Source of the DNA: Burkholderiales bacterium
GTDB lineage: Bacteria > Pseudomonadota > Gammaproteobacteria > Burkholderiales > Burkholderiaceae_C
Direction: 5' to 3'
NCBI GenBank assembly: GCA_025352345.1
Contig: JANXTP010000271.1
Coordinates: 1 to 16,820, forward strand
DNA: 16,820 bases
Positions 8,093-14,749 of this stretch are shown piece after piece. How positions within the stretch are numbered: the stretch's first letter is position 1; each line of letters begins with the position of its first letter. A model generated the notes under the pieces. That model was not told the origin of the DNA. It saw only the letters and a program-made list of their open reading frames with translations, and did no database searches. Made by a program: the position numbers and the translations under genes.

Positions 8093-8194
8093 ATGCCGAA
8101 GCTGGCGTTCGCAGCGGTTTTCGCGGCCGGCTTTGCGGGCTTTTCGCAGGGGCTGGTCGTTTCGGTAGCCCGCTCCCAAGAACCGAGTTCTTGA
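8093..8194 (+). other. Possible remnant of a small exported protein gene (signal-peptide-like ORF)
   Basis: A short plus-strand frame reads MPKLAFAAVFAAGFAGFSQG and then about 13 more residues to a TGA at 8192-8194. The frame is open upstream to 7973, with GTG at 8030 and ATG at 8087 as other possible starts. The N-terminus looks like a secretory signal peptide: Lys at residue 3, an Ala/Phe-rich core, and Gly/Ser/Gln at the end. The frame runs into the left arm and loop of the inverted repeat at 8165-8205 and stops inside its right arm. This may be a gene beginning cut off by the repeat, or chance coding potential in GC-rich DNA. No ribosome site is clear and I do not recognise a family. Confidence 0.25.
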
Positions 8195-8205
8195 GAGCGG
8201 GCTAC
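8165..8205. repeat. 41-bp near-perfect inverted repeat between converging genes, candidate terminator or palindromic repeat element
   Basis: Left arm 8165-8183 and right arm 8187-8205 pair at 18 of 19 positions around a CGA loop. The single mismatch is 8176 against 8194. The outer 11 bp (GTAGCCCGCTC and its complement) are perfect. The TAG of the barstar gene (8202-8204, minus strand) and the TGA of the short plus-strand frame (8192-8194) lie inside it. It sits where a terminator for both rsmA and barstar would be expected. No T-run follows either side, so a standard intrinsic terminator is not fully met. A REP-like mobile palindrome is the other possibility. Confidence 0.7.
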
Positions 8206-8597
8206 TGAAAAGAATAGAAGCACCTGAAGGCTATTTTTCGTTCAGCCCAGAAATCGGCCGCATCGCGAAACACATCGAGCAACTGCTCGCGCGCCTCGCG
8301 ATCGAAGCGCGGGTTGTCAGGCAACTGCTCCAGCACCACCACGAAGCCGGGTTGCGAGCCCGCCTTGTGCACCAGATCGGTCATGCAGTCGTAGAGGGCA
8401 TCGAGGTTTTTGCCGAAATGCAAGGGGAACAGGAAGGCCTCGGCGATGGTGTCGAGAACCTCTTGTTTCGACTGGGCCGTCGTCAGGTTGGCGTAGAGGA
8501 AATGCTGGTCGGCGTTTTGCGCGGCCAGCATCAGATCCTCGACGCGGTAAGCGCGTATCGATTGGACGATGTTCGATCGGACGGTCTGCAAGAGCAT
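8202..8597 (-). CDS. Barstar-family ribonuclease inhibitor
   Basis: The 131-residue protein has no signal peptide. It contains the barstar core at about 57-74: FPLHFGKNLDALYDCMTD, matching the helix of barstar that plugs the barnase active site. Asp66 and Asp70 correspond to barstar Asp35 and Asp39. It is expected to act in the cytoplasm and protect the cell from its own ribonuclease before export. It lies 39 bp downstream of the exported ribonuclease on the same strand. A strong ribosome site (AGGAGG, complement of 8607-8612) precedes ATG 8597 by nine bases, suggesting ample inhibitor synthesis. The stop codon lies in the inverted repeat at 8165-8205, so the last residue or two may have been set by that element. 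Confidence 0.93.
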   Translation of the reverse strand: MLLQTVRSNIVQSIRAYRVEDLMLAAQNADQHFLYANLTTAQSKQEVLDTIAEAFLFPLHFGKNLDALYDCMTDLVHKAGSQPGFVVVLEQLPDNPRFDREAREQLLDVFRDAADFWAERKIAFRCFYSFQ

Positions 8598-8606
8598 GGA
8601 CTCGTT

Positions 8607-8612
8607 CCTCCT
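8607..8612 (-). promoter_or_regulatory. Strong ribosome binding site of the barstar gene
   Basis: The minus strand reads AGGAGG nine bases before the barstar ATG, a full anti-SD match. Clear sites like this are rare in this window, so strong translation of the inhibitor relative to the toxin is plausible. Confidence 0.75.
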
Positions 8613-8636
8613 GTGGTCAAGTAACTCGCGCGCCGT

Positions 8637-9059
8637 TCACTGCACGATGCGTTTGAAGCTCGCGTAGTGATCGGCGCTGTAAAAACAGCTCTCGGGTGAC
8701 TGCCGTTGCTTCCCGCCGCACACGATGCGCCGGGCCCCTCTGTCTCTCACTCCGGGCGACGGCACGGTGTACTCGCGATAAAACCCGCGGGCGTGGTCAG
8801 GCAACAAATGCTCCCGGTTGCCGAACACAACCCCGTCCTTGCGGAACGCAAACGGCCCGCCAGAATGAATCAACGCATGGGTTTGTCTCGCTTCCGGCGG
8901 CAGTTGTTTCAGTTCAATGACCGAAATTTTTGCCTCGACATCTCTGGCCCAGCACATGCTGGCAGGCAAACAAGCACTGATCAGACAAACCGCCAGCAGC
9001 GAGCCGATGACAGAAGCAAGGCGCTTGTAGGAAGCCCGAAGCAGGTCGGACAAAAACAC
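8637..9059 (-). CDS. Exported guanyl-specific ribonuclease (RNase Sa/N1/T1 family)
   Basis: The 140-residue protein has an N-terminal export signal: a basic region, then a hydrophobic core (SVIGSLLAVCLISAC). Cleavage could be after SMCWA, or at Cys30 as a lipoprotein (ISAC resembles a lipobox). The mature part carries the microbial ribonuclease signature: ELKQLPPEA, GGPFAFRKDG, FGNREHLLP, YREYTVPSPG, RGARRIVCG and ADHYASF. Aligned by eye with RNase Sa, the catalytic Glu54, Arg69 and His85 correspond to Glu96, Arg111 and His131, so it should be active. Cys114 and Cys125 could form a disulfide. The family cleaves single-stranded RNA after guanosine. The start is GTG at 9057-9059, supported by AGGGA about seven bases upstream. 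The barstar gene follows, giving a nuclease/immunity pair. Scavenging of RNA or attack on competitors are both possible roles. Confidence 0.93.
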   Translation of the reverse strand: MFLSDLLRASYKRLASVIGSLLAVCLISACLPASMCWARDVEAKISVIELKQLPPEARQTHALIHSGGPFAFRKDGVVFGNREHLLPDHARGFYREYTVPSPGVRDRGARRIVCGGKQRQSPESCFYSADHYASFKRIVQ

Positions 9060-9150
9060 GGGTTATCCCTAAATTGCGAATGGGAGATGTTACCGAATTG
9101 GGCGCAAAACCTCAAGCCGGTACATCAATTCAGGGCATGACCTCTTCGTA

Positions 9151-9210
9151 CTAAGTGTTTACTCACATTTAATAAAAGGTAATAAAAAATTGATATCTTG
9201 AAATTCTCGG
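9151..9210 (-). promoter_or_regulatory. AT-rich upstream region, probable promoter area of the ribonuclease-barstar pair
   Basis: In a GC-rich window, this 60-bp stretch is mostly A and T, with runs such as TAATAAAA repeated twice about ten bases apart. It lies 92-151 bp upstream of the ribonuclease GTG. The minus strand offers several TATTAA/TATTAC-like -10 candidates, but no pair of -35 and -10 boxes stands out. Intergenic 9060-9301 otherwise shows only the weak hairpin at 9252-9269. Confidence 0.35.
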
Positions 9211-9251
9211 CTGCCGGTCTGCTGCGCCGAAAGATGGTCCTGAGATCGTCA

Positions 9252-9269
9252 CAAAGCCCTGTGAAGGGC
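9252..9269 (-). terminator. Weak intrinsic terminator candidate downstream of maeB
   Basis: On the minus strand, GCCCT and AGGGC form a 5-bp stem around a TCAC loop, followed by TTTGT. It begins about 32 bp after the maeB stop codon. The stem is short and the T-run poor, so the call is tentative. Confidence 0.3.
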
Positions 9270-9301
9270 CCCAACCGGCACCGGCAGCGGGTTTCTGGGC
9301 C

Positions 9302-11599
9302 TCAGCGAGTGGCGTTGGCGTCTGCCACTGCCAGCGCCGTCATGTTGACGATGCGCCGGACCGTGGCCGAGGCGGTCAGGATGTGCACCGGCTTGGCCGC
9401 ACCGAGCAGCAGTGGGCCGATCGCGATGCCGCCGCCGGCGGCGGTCTTCAGCAGGTTGTAGGCGATGTTGGCGGCATCGATGTTGGGCAGCACCAGCAAA
9501 TTCGCTTCGCCGCTCAGTGTGCTCATGGGCATCAGACGCCGGCGGTAGTCGGCATCGAGCGCGGTATCGCCGTGCATTTCGCCATCGACTTCCAGCCACG
9601 GCGCGTTTTTTCGCAGCAGTGCCAAGGTGTCGCGCATCTTGACCGCCGACGGGTGATTGCTCGAGCCGAAGTTGCTGTGCGACAGCAAGGCCGCCTTGGG
9701 CCGCAGCCCCAGACGCACCATTTCCTCGGCCGCCATCGTCGTGATTTCGGCGAGCTGTTCGGCCGTCGGGTCATAGTTGATGTGGGTGTCCACCAACATG
9801 ATCTGGCGATCCGGCAGCAGCAGGGTGTTCATGCAGGCGTAGGTGTTGGCCCCTTCTCGCTGCCCGATCACCTGATCGATGTAGTTCAGGTGATAGGCTG
9901 TGTTGCCCCAGGTGCCGCACAGCATGCCGTCGACTTCGCCTTTGTACAACAGCATCGAGCCGATCAGCGTCAGGCGCCGGCGCATCTCAATCTTGGCGAT
10001 CTGCTCGGTGATGCCTTTGCGTGCGGTGAGCTGGTGGTAGGTTTGCCAGTAGTCGCGGTAGCGGTGGTCGTTGTCGGTGTTGACCAGGTCGTAGTCGCGG
10101 CCGGCCTCAAGGCGCAGGCCGAACTTCTCGATGCGGGCGGCGATGACATCCGGGCGCCCGATCAGCGTCGGGCGGGCCAGCTCTTCATCGACCACGATCT
10201 GGGCGGCGCGCAACACGCGCTCTTCTTCACCCTCGGCATAGGCGATGCGCTTTTTCTGTGCGCGCTTGGCCAGGTTGAAGATCGGCTTCATCGTCGTGCC
10301 GGAGGCGTAGACGAAGCTTTGAAGCTTGTCGCGATAGGCCTGCATGTCGCGCACCGGCCGGGCCGCGACGCCGGAATCGGCCGCAGCCTGGGCCACGGCG
10401 GGTGCAATCTTGATCATCAGCCGTGGGTCGAACGGCTTCGGGATCAGGTACTCCGGCCCGAAGCTCAGGTTCGCGCCGGCATAGGCGGCGGCCACCACCT
10501 CGCTCTGCTCGGCCTGCGCCAGCTCGGCGATCGCATGCACCGCGGCGATCTCCATCTCCACCGTGATCGTCGTCGCACCCGAATCCAATGCGCCGCGGAA
10601 GATGTACGGAAAGCACAGGACGTTGTTGATCTGGTTCGGGTAGTCGGTGCGGCCGGTTGCGATGATCGCGTCGCTGCGCACTTCCTTGATCTCCTCGGGC
10701 AGGATTTCCGGCGTCGGGTTGGCCAGCGCGAAGATGACCGGGTTCGGCGCCATCGTCGCGACCACCTCCTTCTTCAGCACGCCGCCGGCGCTCAAGCCGA
10801 GGAAGACGTCGGCGCCGCGCATCACCTCGGCCAAGCTGCGCAGGGTGGTCTTCTGTGCGAAGACGATCTTGTCCTCGTCCATCAGCTCGGTGCGGCCTTC
10901 GTAAACGACACCGGCCAGGTCGGTGACCCAGATGTTCTCGCGCGGCAGGCCCAGCTTCACCAACAGCGCCAGGCAGGCCAGCGCGGCAGCGCCTGCGCCC
11001 GAGGTGACCAGTTTGATCTCCTTGATGTCCTTGCCGGTCACCCGCAAGGCATTCAACACCCCGGCGCCGACCACGATGGCCGTGCCGTGCTGGTCGTCGT
11101 GGAAGACCGGAATCTTCATCCGCTTGCGCAGCGCGCGCTCGACGTAGAAGCAGTCCGGCGCCTTGATATCCTCGAGGTTGATGCCGCCGAAGGTGGGTTC
11201 CAGCGCGGCAATGCAGTCGATCAGCTTGTCGAGGTTGCGTTCAGCCAGCTCGATGTCGAACACATCGATGCCGGCGAACTTCTTGAACAACACCGCCTTG
11301 CCCTCCATCACCGGCTTGGCCGCCAGGGGTCCGATGTCGCCCAGCCCGAGCACCGCGGTGCCGTTGGTGATCACGGCAACCAGGTTGCCGCGCGCGGTGT
11401 ATTTGTAGGCATTGGCCGGGTCGGCGACGATTTCTTCACAGGCCGCTGCGACGCCGGGGGAATACGCCAGGGCCAGGTCACGCTGGTTGACCAGTTGCTT
11501 GGTCGGCGCGATCGCGATCTTGCCCGGTGTCGGGAACTCGTGATATTCGAGCGCCGCACGCCGCAGCTCGGCGTGCTTGATGTCGTTGGATGTGGTCAT
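9302..11599 (-). CDS. maeB: NADP-dependent malic enzyme MaeB with phosphotransacetylase-like C-terminal domain
   Basis: MaeB converts malate to pyruvate and CO2 with NADP, supplying NADPH and feeding the C3 pool in the cytoplasm. The 765-residue protein is the long proteobacterial form. The malic N-terminal domain is at about 18-155 (LALAYSPGVAAACEEI, GLGDIGPLAAKPVMEGKAV). The NAD(P)-binding domain is at about 165-400 (FHDDQHGTAIVVGAGVLNAL, VTSGAGAAALACL, FALANPTPEI). A phosphotransacetylase-like domain follows at about 430-760 (KKRIAYAEGEEERVLRAAQI, GMLCGTWGNTAYHL, LVLPNIDAANIAYNLLK), thought to be regulatory and to respond to acetyl-CoA. The start is ATG 11599, with GAGGGA about eight bases upstream. 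It stands alone on its strand, divergent from thiL with 80 bp between the starts. Confidence 0.97.
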   Translation of the reverse strand: MTTSNDIKHAELRRAALEYHEFPTPGKIAIAPTKQLVNQRDLALAYSPGVAAACEEIVADPANAYKYTARGNLVAVITNGTAVLGLGDIGPLAAKPVMEGKAVLFKKFAGIDVFDIELAERNLDKLIDCIAALEPTFGGINLEDIKAPDCFYVERALRKRMKIPVFHDDQHGTAIVVGAGVLNALRVTGKDIKEIKLVTSGAGAAALACLALLVKLGLPRENIWVTDLAGVVYEGRTELMDEDKIVFAQKTTLRSLAEVMRGADVFLGLSAGGVLKKEVVATMAPNPVIFALANPTPEILPEEIKEVRSDAIIATGRTDYPNQINNVLCFPYIFRGALDSGATTITVEMEIAAVHAIAELAQAEQSEVVAAAYAGANLSFGPEYLIPKPFDPRLMIKIAPAVAQAAADSGVAARPVRDMQAYRDKLQSFVYASGTTMKPIFNLAKRAQKKRIAYAEGEEERVLRAAQIVVDEELARPTLIGRPDVIAARIEKFGLRLEAGRDYDLVNTDNDHRYRDYWQTYHQLTARKGITEQIAKIEMRRRLTLIGSMLLYKGEVDGMLCGTWGNTAYHLNYIDQVIGQREGANTYACMNTLLLPDRQIMLVDTHINYDPTAEQLAEITTMAAEEMVRLGLRPKAALLSHSNFGSSNHPSAVKMRDTLALLRKNAPWLEVDGEMHGDTALDADYRRRLMPMSTLSGEANLLVLPNIDAANIAYNLLKTAAGGGIAIGPLLLGAAKPVHILTASATVRRIVNMTALAVADANATR

Positions 11600-11679
11600 G
11601 AAAAGTCCCTCAGGAGCCGGCCTGTCCGGCGTATCGGTGTGCCCGACGATACGCCCGTGCGCGCGGCGAGAATGCGTTG

Positions 11680-12657
11680 ATGTCGCTCGGCGAATTCGAC
11701 CTCATCAAGAAGTATTTTGACCGCCCGGCACGGCGCGCGGCGTTGGGCATCGGCGACGACTGCGCGGTGCTGGCTGTGCCGTCGGGCATGCAGCTTGCGA
11801 CCTCGTGCGACATGCTGGTCGAGGGCCGGCATTTCCTATCGACGCTTGCCCCCGAGCGGCTGGGCCACAAGGCGCTGGCGGTCAACCTGAGCGATCTGGC
11901 CGCCTGCGGCGCCGAGCCGCAGGCATTCACCCTGGCTCTGGCCTTGCCCCGCGTCGACGAGGCGTTTCTGGCCGGTTTCTCGCGTGGGCTGTTCGCCTTG
12001 GCCGATGCCCACGGCTGCGAGCTGATCGGTGGCGACACGACGCGCGGCCCGCTGAACATCTGCATCAGTGTGTTCGGCCAGGTGCCGGTGGCCGGCGCGC
12101 TGCTGCGTTCGGGTGCGCGGGTCGGCGACGACCTTTATGTCAGCGGCGCCCTGGGCGATGCGCGTCTAGCGCTTGAAGTCTTTCGCGGCACACTGACGCT
12201 GGCGGGAGGCGACTTCGAGACGGTCCGCCGCGCAATGGAAATGCCGCAGCCGCGCGTCGCGCTCGGGCAGGCGCTGCGCGGTGTGGCGAGCAGCGCGATC
12301 GACCTGTCCGATGGCCTGCTTGGGGATCTGAGCCATGTGCTGCGACGCTCCGGTGTCGACGCGGTTGTCGAAATCGATGCGCTGCCGTGCAGCGCCGTGC
12401 TGCGCGCGCAACCGGTGGCGGTTCAGCGCCTGTGTACTTTGTCCGGTGGTGACGACTACGAGCTCTTGTTCACCGCGCCACCGGCACGCGCACCGCAGGT
12501 GTCTGCAGCCGGCATCGCGGCCGGGGTCGCGCTGACGCGCATTGGCCGCATCGTGGGGCGTGCTGCTGCGGGACACGCGGCACACACCGCACTGGTCGAT
12601 GCCAAGGGCTATGCGGTGATGCATCACGCGGCATCGTTCGACCATTTCCGCGCATGA
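11680..12657 (+). CDS. thiL: Thiamine-monophosphate kinase ThiL
   Basis: ThiL phosphorylates thiamine monophosphate with ATP to make thiamine diphosphate, the last step of cofactor synthesis. The 325-residue protein matches the AIRS/PurM-like fold family. It begins GEFDLIKKYF, then LGIGDDCAV (22-30), CDMLVEGRHF (43-52), VNLSDLAACGAEP (68-80) and GGDTTRGP (117-124). Later motifs are VSGALGDARLAL, SAIDLSDGLLGDL and LSGGDDYELLFTAPP. The Asp-rich loops bind magnesium and the phosphates. I chose ATG 11680 rather than the TTG codon just before it. The stop codon overlaps the ATG of pgpA by four bases (ATGA), so the two are probably translationally coupled. Confidence 0.97.
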   Translation: MSLGEFDLIKKYFDRPARRAALGIGDDCAVLAVPSGMQLATSCDMLVEGRHFLSTLAPERLGHKALAVNLSDLAACGAEPQAFTLALALPRVDEAFLAGFSRGLFALADAHGCELIGGDTTRGPLNICISVFGQVPVAGALLRSGARVGDDLYVSGALGDARLALEVFRGTLTLAGGDFETVRRAMEMPQPRVALGQALRGVASSAIDLSDGLLGDLSHVLRRSGVDAVVEIDALPCSAVLRAQPVAVQRLCTLSGGDDYELLFTAPPARAPQVSAAGIAAGVALTRIGRIVGRAAAGHAAHTALVDAKGYAVMHHAASFDHFRA

Positions 12658-13277
12658 GCGGGCCGGGCCGTTCCCAAGCGCTCGTCCCGCAGCGCACAGC
12701 GCACAGCGCGCAGGGCAGTCCAGTGAGCGACGCCATGGACCTGCCCGGAACGACACCGCGTCGACCGACGGTGCGACTGATGCTCAGCCACCCGGCGCAC
12801 TCGATCGCGCTGGGCTTCGGCAGCGGCCTGTCGCCCGTCGCGCCGGGCACCGTTGGCACGTTGTGGGCCTGGATCGCGTTCCTGCTGATGCAGCCACACC
12901 TGAGTACGCCGCAGATGGCTGCGCTGCTGCTGCTCAGCTTCTTCATCGGCTGGTGGGCCTGCACCGTCACCGCCACCGCGTTGGCGATGCCAGACCCCGG
13001 CCCCCTCGTCTGGGACGAGGTGTTGGCCTTCTGGCTGGTGCTGTGGCTGGTGACGCCGGCCGGCCTGCTCGCCCAGGGCGTTGCCTTCGCGCTGTTCCGC
13101 TACTTCGACGCCGCCAAGCCGGGCCCGGTGGCCTGGGCCGACCGGCTCTTCAAGGGGCGACGCGGCCAGCCCATCGGCTGGGCGCAGGGTTTCGGCATCC
13201 TGTTTGATGATCTGGTCGCGGCGCTGTGTACCCTGCTGGTCATCTCGCTGTGGCGCTTTGGCGCGGCGATGCTCTGA
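12654..13277 (+). CDS. pgpA: Phosphatidylglycerophosphatase A
   Basis: PgpA removes the phosphate from phosphatidylglycerophosphate in the inner membrane to give phosphatidylglycerol. The 207-residue protein shows the family motifs GFGSGLSPVAPGTVGTLWAW, DPGPLVWDEVLAFW, FRYFDAAKPGPV and GILFDDLVAAL. The acidic residues (DPGPxVWDE, FDD) bind the metal. Three or four membrane helices are visible. The first ATG (12654) overlaps the thiL stop, but the roughly 40 residues before the first motif are longer than usual and include three 7-bp DNA repeats (12690-12710). GTG 12723, with AGGG eight to nine bases upstream, or ATG 12735 may be the real start. Either would give a protein close to the family's usual length. 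Confidence 0.94.
   Translation: MSGPGRSQALVPQRTAHSAQGSPVSDAMDLPGTTPRRPTVRLMLSHPAHSIALGFGSGLSPVAPGTVGTLWAWIAFLLMQPHLSTPQMAALLLLSFFIGWWACTVTATALAMPDPGPLVWDEVLAFWLVLWLVTPAGLLAQGVAFALFRYFDAAKPGPVAWADRLFKGRRGQPIGWAQGFGILFDDLVAALCTLLVISLWRFGAAML
12690..12710. repeat. Three tandem 7-bp repeats near the pgpA start
   Basis: The units CAGCGCA, CAGCGCA and CAGCGCG are joined head to tail and followed by CAG. They lie within the extra N-terminal codons of pgpA. Because the unit is not a multiple of three, a gain or loss of one unit would shift the frame from the upstream ATG but leave the downstream GTG/ATG starts intact. Confidence 0.7.
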
Positions 13278-13285
13278 CGTGGCCG

Positions 13286-13792
13286 ATGAACGAACTCGAT
13301 CCGAACCAAAGCGCGCTGGTCCTCGCACTCGCGGATGCCTTGCGAGCACGCGGGTGGCGGCTGGCCACGGCCGAGTCATGCACCGGCGGCCTGATCGCGG
13401 CGGCCTGCACCTCGGTGGCAGGCTCCAGCGACTGGTTCGAACGTGGTGTGGTCAGTTATTCGAACGCGGCTAAAACCGAGCTGCTCGGCGTGCCTGAGGC
13501 CCTGATCGAACAGCATGGTGCGGTCAGCGAGGCCGTCGCCAACGCGATGGCGATCGGCTCGTTGCAGCGCTCGCAGGCACAGCGTGCCGTCGCCGTTACC
13601 GGCATCGCGGGGCCGGGTGGCGCCACGCCGGGCAAGCCGGTCGGCACCGTGTGGCTGGCGGTCGCCGGCCGCAACAGCTCGGCTGCTGCTGCCGAGGTTC
13701 AGGTCACCTTGCTGCAGCTGGCGGGCGACCGCGCTGCCGTGAGACATCAGACGGTGACGCAGGCGCTGCGGGCCCTGATCGCCTCGCTGTGA
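13286..13792 (+). CDS. pncC: Nicotinamide-nucleotide amidohydrolase PncC (CinA C-terminal domain family)
   Basis: PncC deamidates nicotinamide mononucleotide to nicotinate mononucleotide, returning the by-product of DNA ligase to NAD synthesis. The 168-residue protein is the stand-alone CinA C-terminal domain. The signature ATAESCTGGLIAAACT holds the catalytic Ser31. GVVSYSNAAKTELLGV holds Tyr58 and Lys63, and GAVSEAVANAMA and AVTGIAGPGGATPGKPVGTV complete the site. The N-terminal molybdopterin-binding-like domain of full-length CinA is absent, which is normal for PncC. The start is ATG 13286, eight bases after the pgpA stop. The stop codon shares GTGA with the next gene. The pgpA-pncC order is common in betaproteobacteria. 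Confidence 0.96.
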   Translation: MNELDPNQSALVLALADALRARGWRLATAESCTGGLIAAACTSVAGSSDWFERGVVSYSNAAKTELLGVPEALIEQHGAVSEAVANAMAIGSLQRSQAQRAVAVTGIAGPGGATPGKPVGTVWLAVAGRNSSAAAAEVQVTLLQLAGDRAAVRHQTVTQALRALIASL

Positions 13793-14724
13793 CGATCCTG
13801 CTCGCCACTGACTTCGACGCCCCGGCGCTTGGCCGGTGGCGCGGCCTGCTGCAAGCCGCGCTGCCCGTTGAGCGCATCGTCACCGATCGCCAGGCGGTGG
13901 ACGCCGCCGAGATCGACATCGCGATCGTCGCCAACCCACCGCCTGGCGTGCTGCAAGGGCTGGCCCATCTGCGGTTGATCCAGTCGCTGTGGGCCGGCAT
14001 CGACAAACTGCTGGGCGACACCAGCCTGCCACCCGCAGTGCCGATCGCCCGGATGGTCGATCCGGCGATGAGCACCGCGATGGCCGAGACCGCGCTGTGG
14101 GCGGTGCTCAGCCTGCACCGCGGCTTCTTTACCTATGCCGCGCAGCAGCGAACGCCGACCTGGCAGCCCCTGCCGCAGCGGCGCGCCGACGAGATGGCGG
14201 TCGCTGTGCTGGGCCTGGGCGAGATGGGCCGCTGCGTCGCGCTGCGGCTGGCCGCACAGGGTTACCGCGTCAACGGCTGGAGCGGGCGGCCGACTGAGTT
14301 GCCGCCGGTCACCACACACCATGGCGACGCGGCGCTGACCGGCATGCTGCGCGACGCCGACATCGTCATCAACCTGCTGCCGTTGACGCCCGTCACCTGC
14401 GGCCTGTTCTGTGCCGCCCGCCTCGAGGCAATGCGCCCGGGCGCGAGCCTGATCAACCTGGCGCGCGGTGCGCATGTCGTCGATGTCGACCTGCTCGCCG
14501 CACTCGACAGCGGGCACCTGCAGCACGCGGTGCTCGATGTGTTCAACACTGAGCCGCTGCCCGGCGATCACCGCTATTGGCGGCACCCGAAAGTCACCGT
14601 GCTGCCGCATGCCGCGGCGCAGACCGACGCGCGGAGTGCCGCCGACATCGCGGCAGGCAATGTGCGCCGGCTGCGCGCCGGGGAGGCGGTGCAGAACCTG
14701 GTGGATCGGACGCGGGGTTACTGA
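13789..14724 (+). CDS. ghrA: Glyoxylate/hydroxypyruvate reductase A (GhrA-type D-2-hydroxyacid dehydrogenase)
   Basis: This enzyme reduces glyoxylate and hydroxypyruvate with NADPH. The 311-residue protein has the D-2-hydroxyacid dehydrogenase layout: a catalytic domain with LIQSLWAGID, then the Rossmann motif VAVLGLGEMG (138-147). NLLPLTPVTCGLF, INLARGAHVVD, VLDVFNTEPLP and VLPHAAAQTD follow. The catalytic triad is Arg226, Glu255 and His274. The short form, with WAG early and HRYWRHP near the end, is typical of GhrA. It starts with GTG 13789, overlapping the pncC stop as GTGA, so it is very likely coupled to the thiL-pgpA-pncC transcript. It converges on holA, with 25 bp between the stop codons and no clear terminator. 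The exact substrate preference is inferred. Confidence 0.91.
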   Translation: MTILLATDFDAPALGRWRGLLQAALPVERIVTDRQAVDAAEIDIAIVANPPPGVLQGLAHLRLIQSLWAGIDKLLGDTSLPPAVPIARMVDPAMSTAMAETALWAVLSLHRGFFTYAAQQRTPTWQPLPQRRADEMAVAVLGLGEMGRCVALRLAAQGYRVNGWSGRPTELPPVTTHHGDAALTGMLRDADIVINLLPLTPVTCGLFCAARLEAMRPGASLINLARGAHVVDVDLLAALDSGHLQHAVLDVFNTEPLPGDHRYWRHPKVTVLPHAAAQTDARSAADIAAGNVRRLRAGEAVQNLVDRTRGY

Positions 14725-14749
14725 GCCTCGGTGGCGTTGTGGTCGGGGC

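Noticed and set aside
11631..11652. 6-bp inverted repeat (GTATCG/CGATAC) between maeB and thiL as an operator
   Set aside because: It is short with a 10-base spacer, expected by chance in GC-rich DNA, and no matching regulator is known.
9383..11680. Long plus-strand open frame opposite maeB
   Set aside because: It mirrors maeB almost exactly and is His/Gln/Arg-rich without a recognisable domain.
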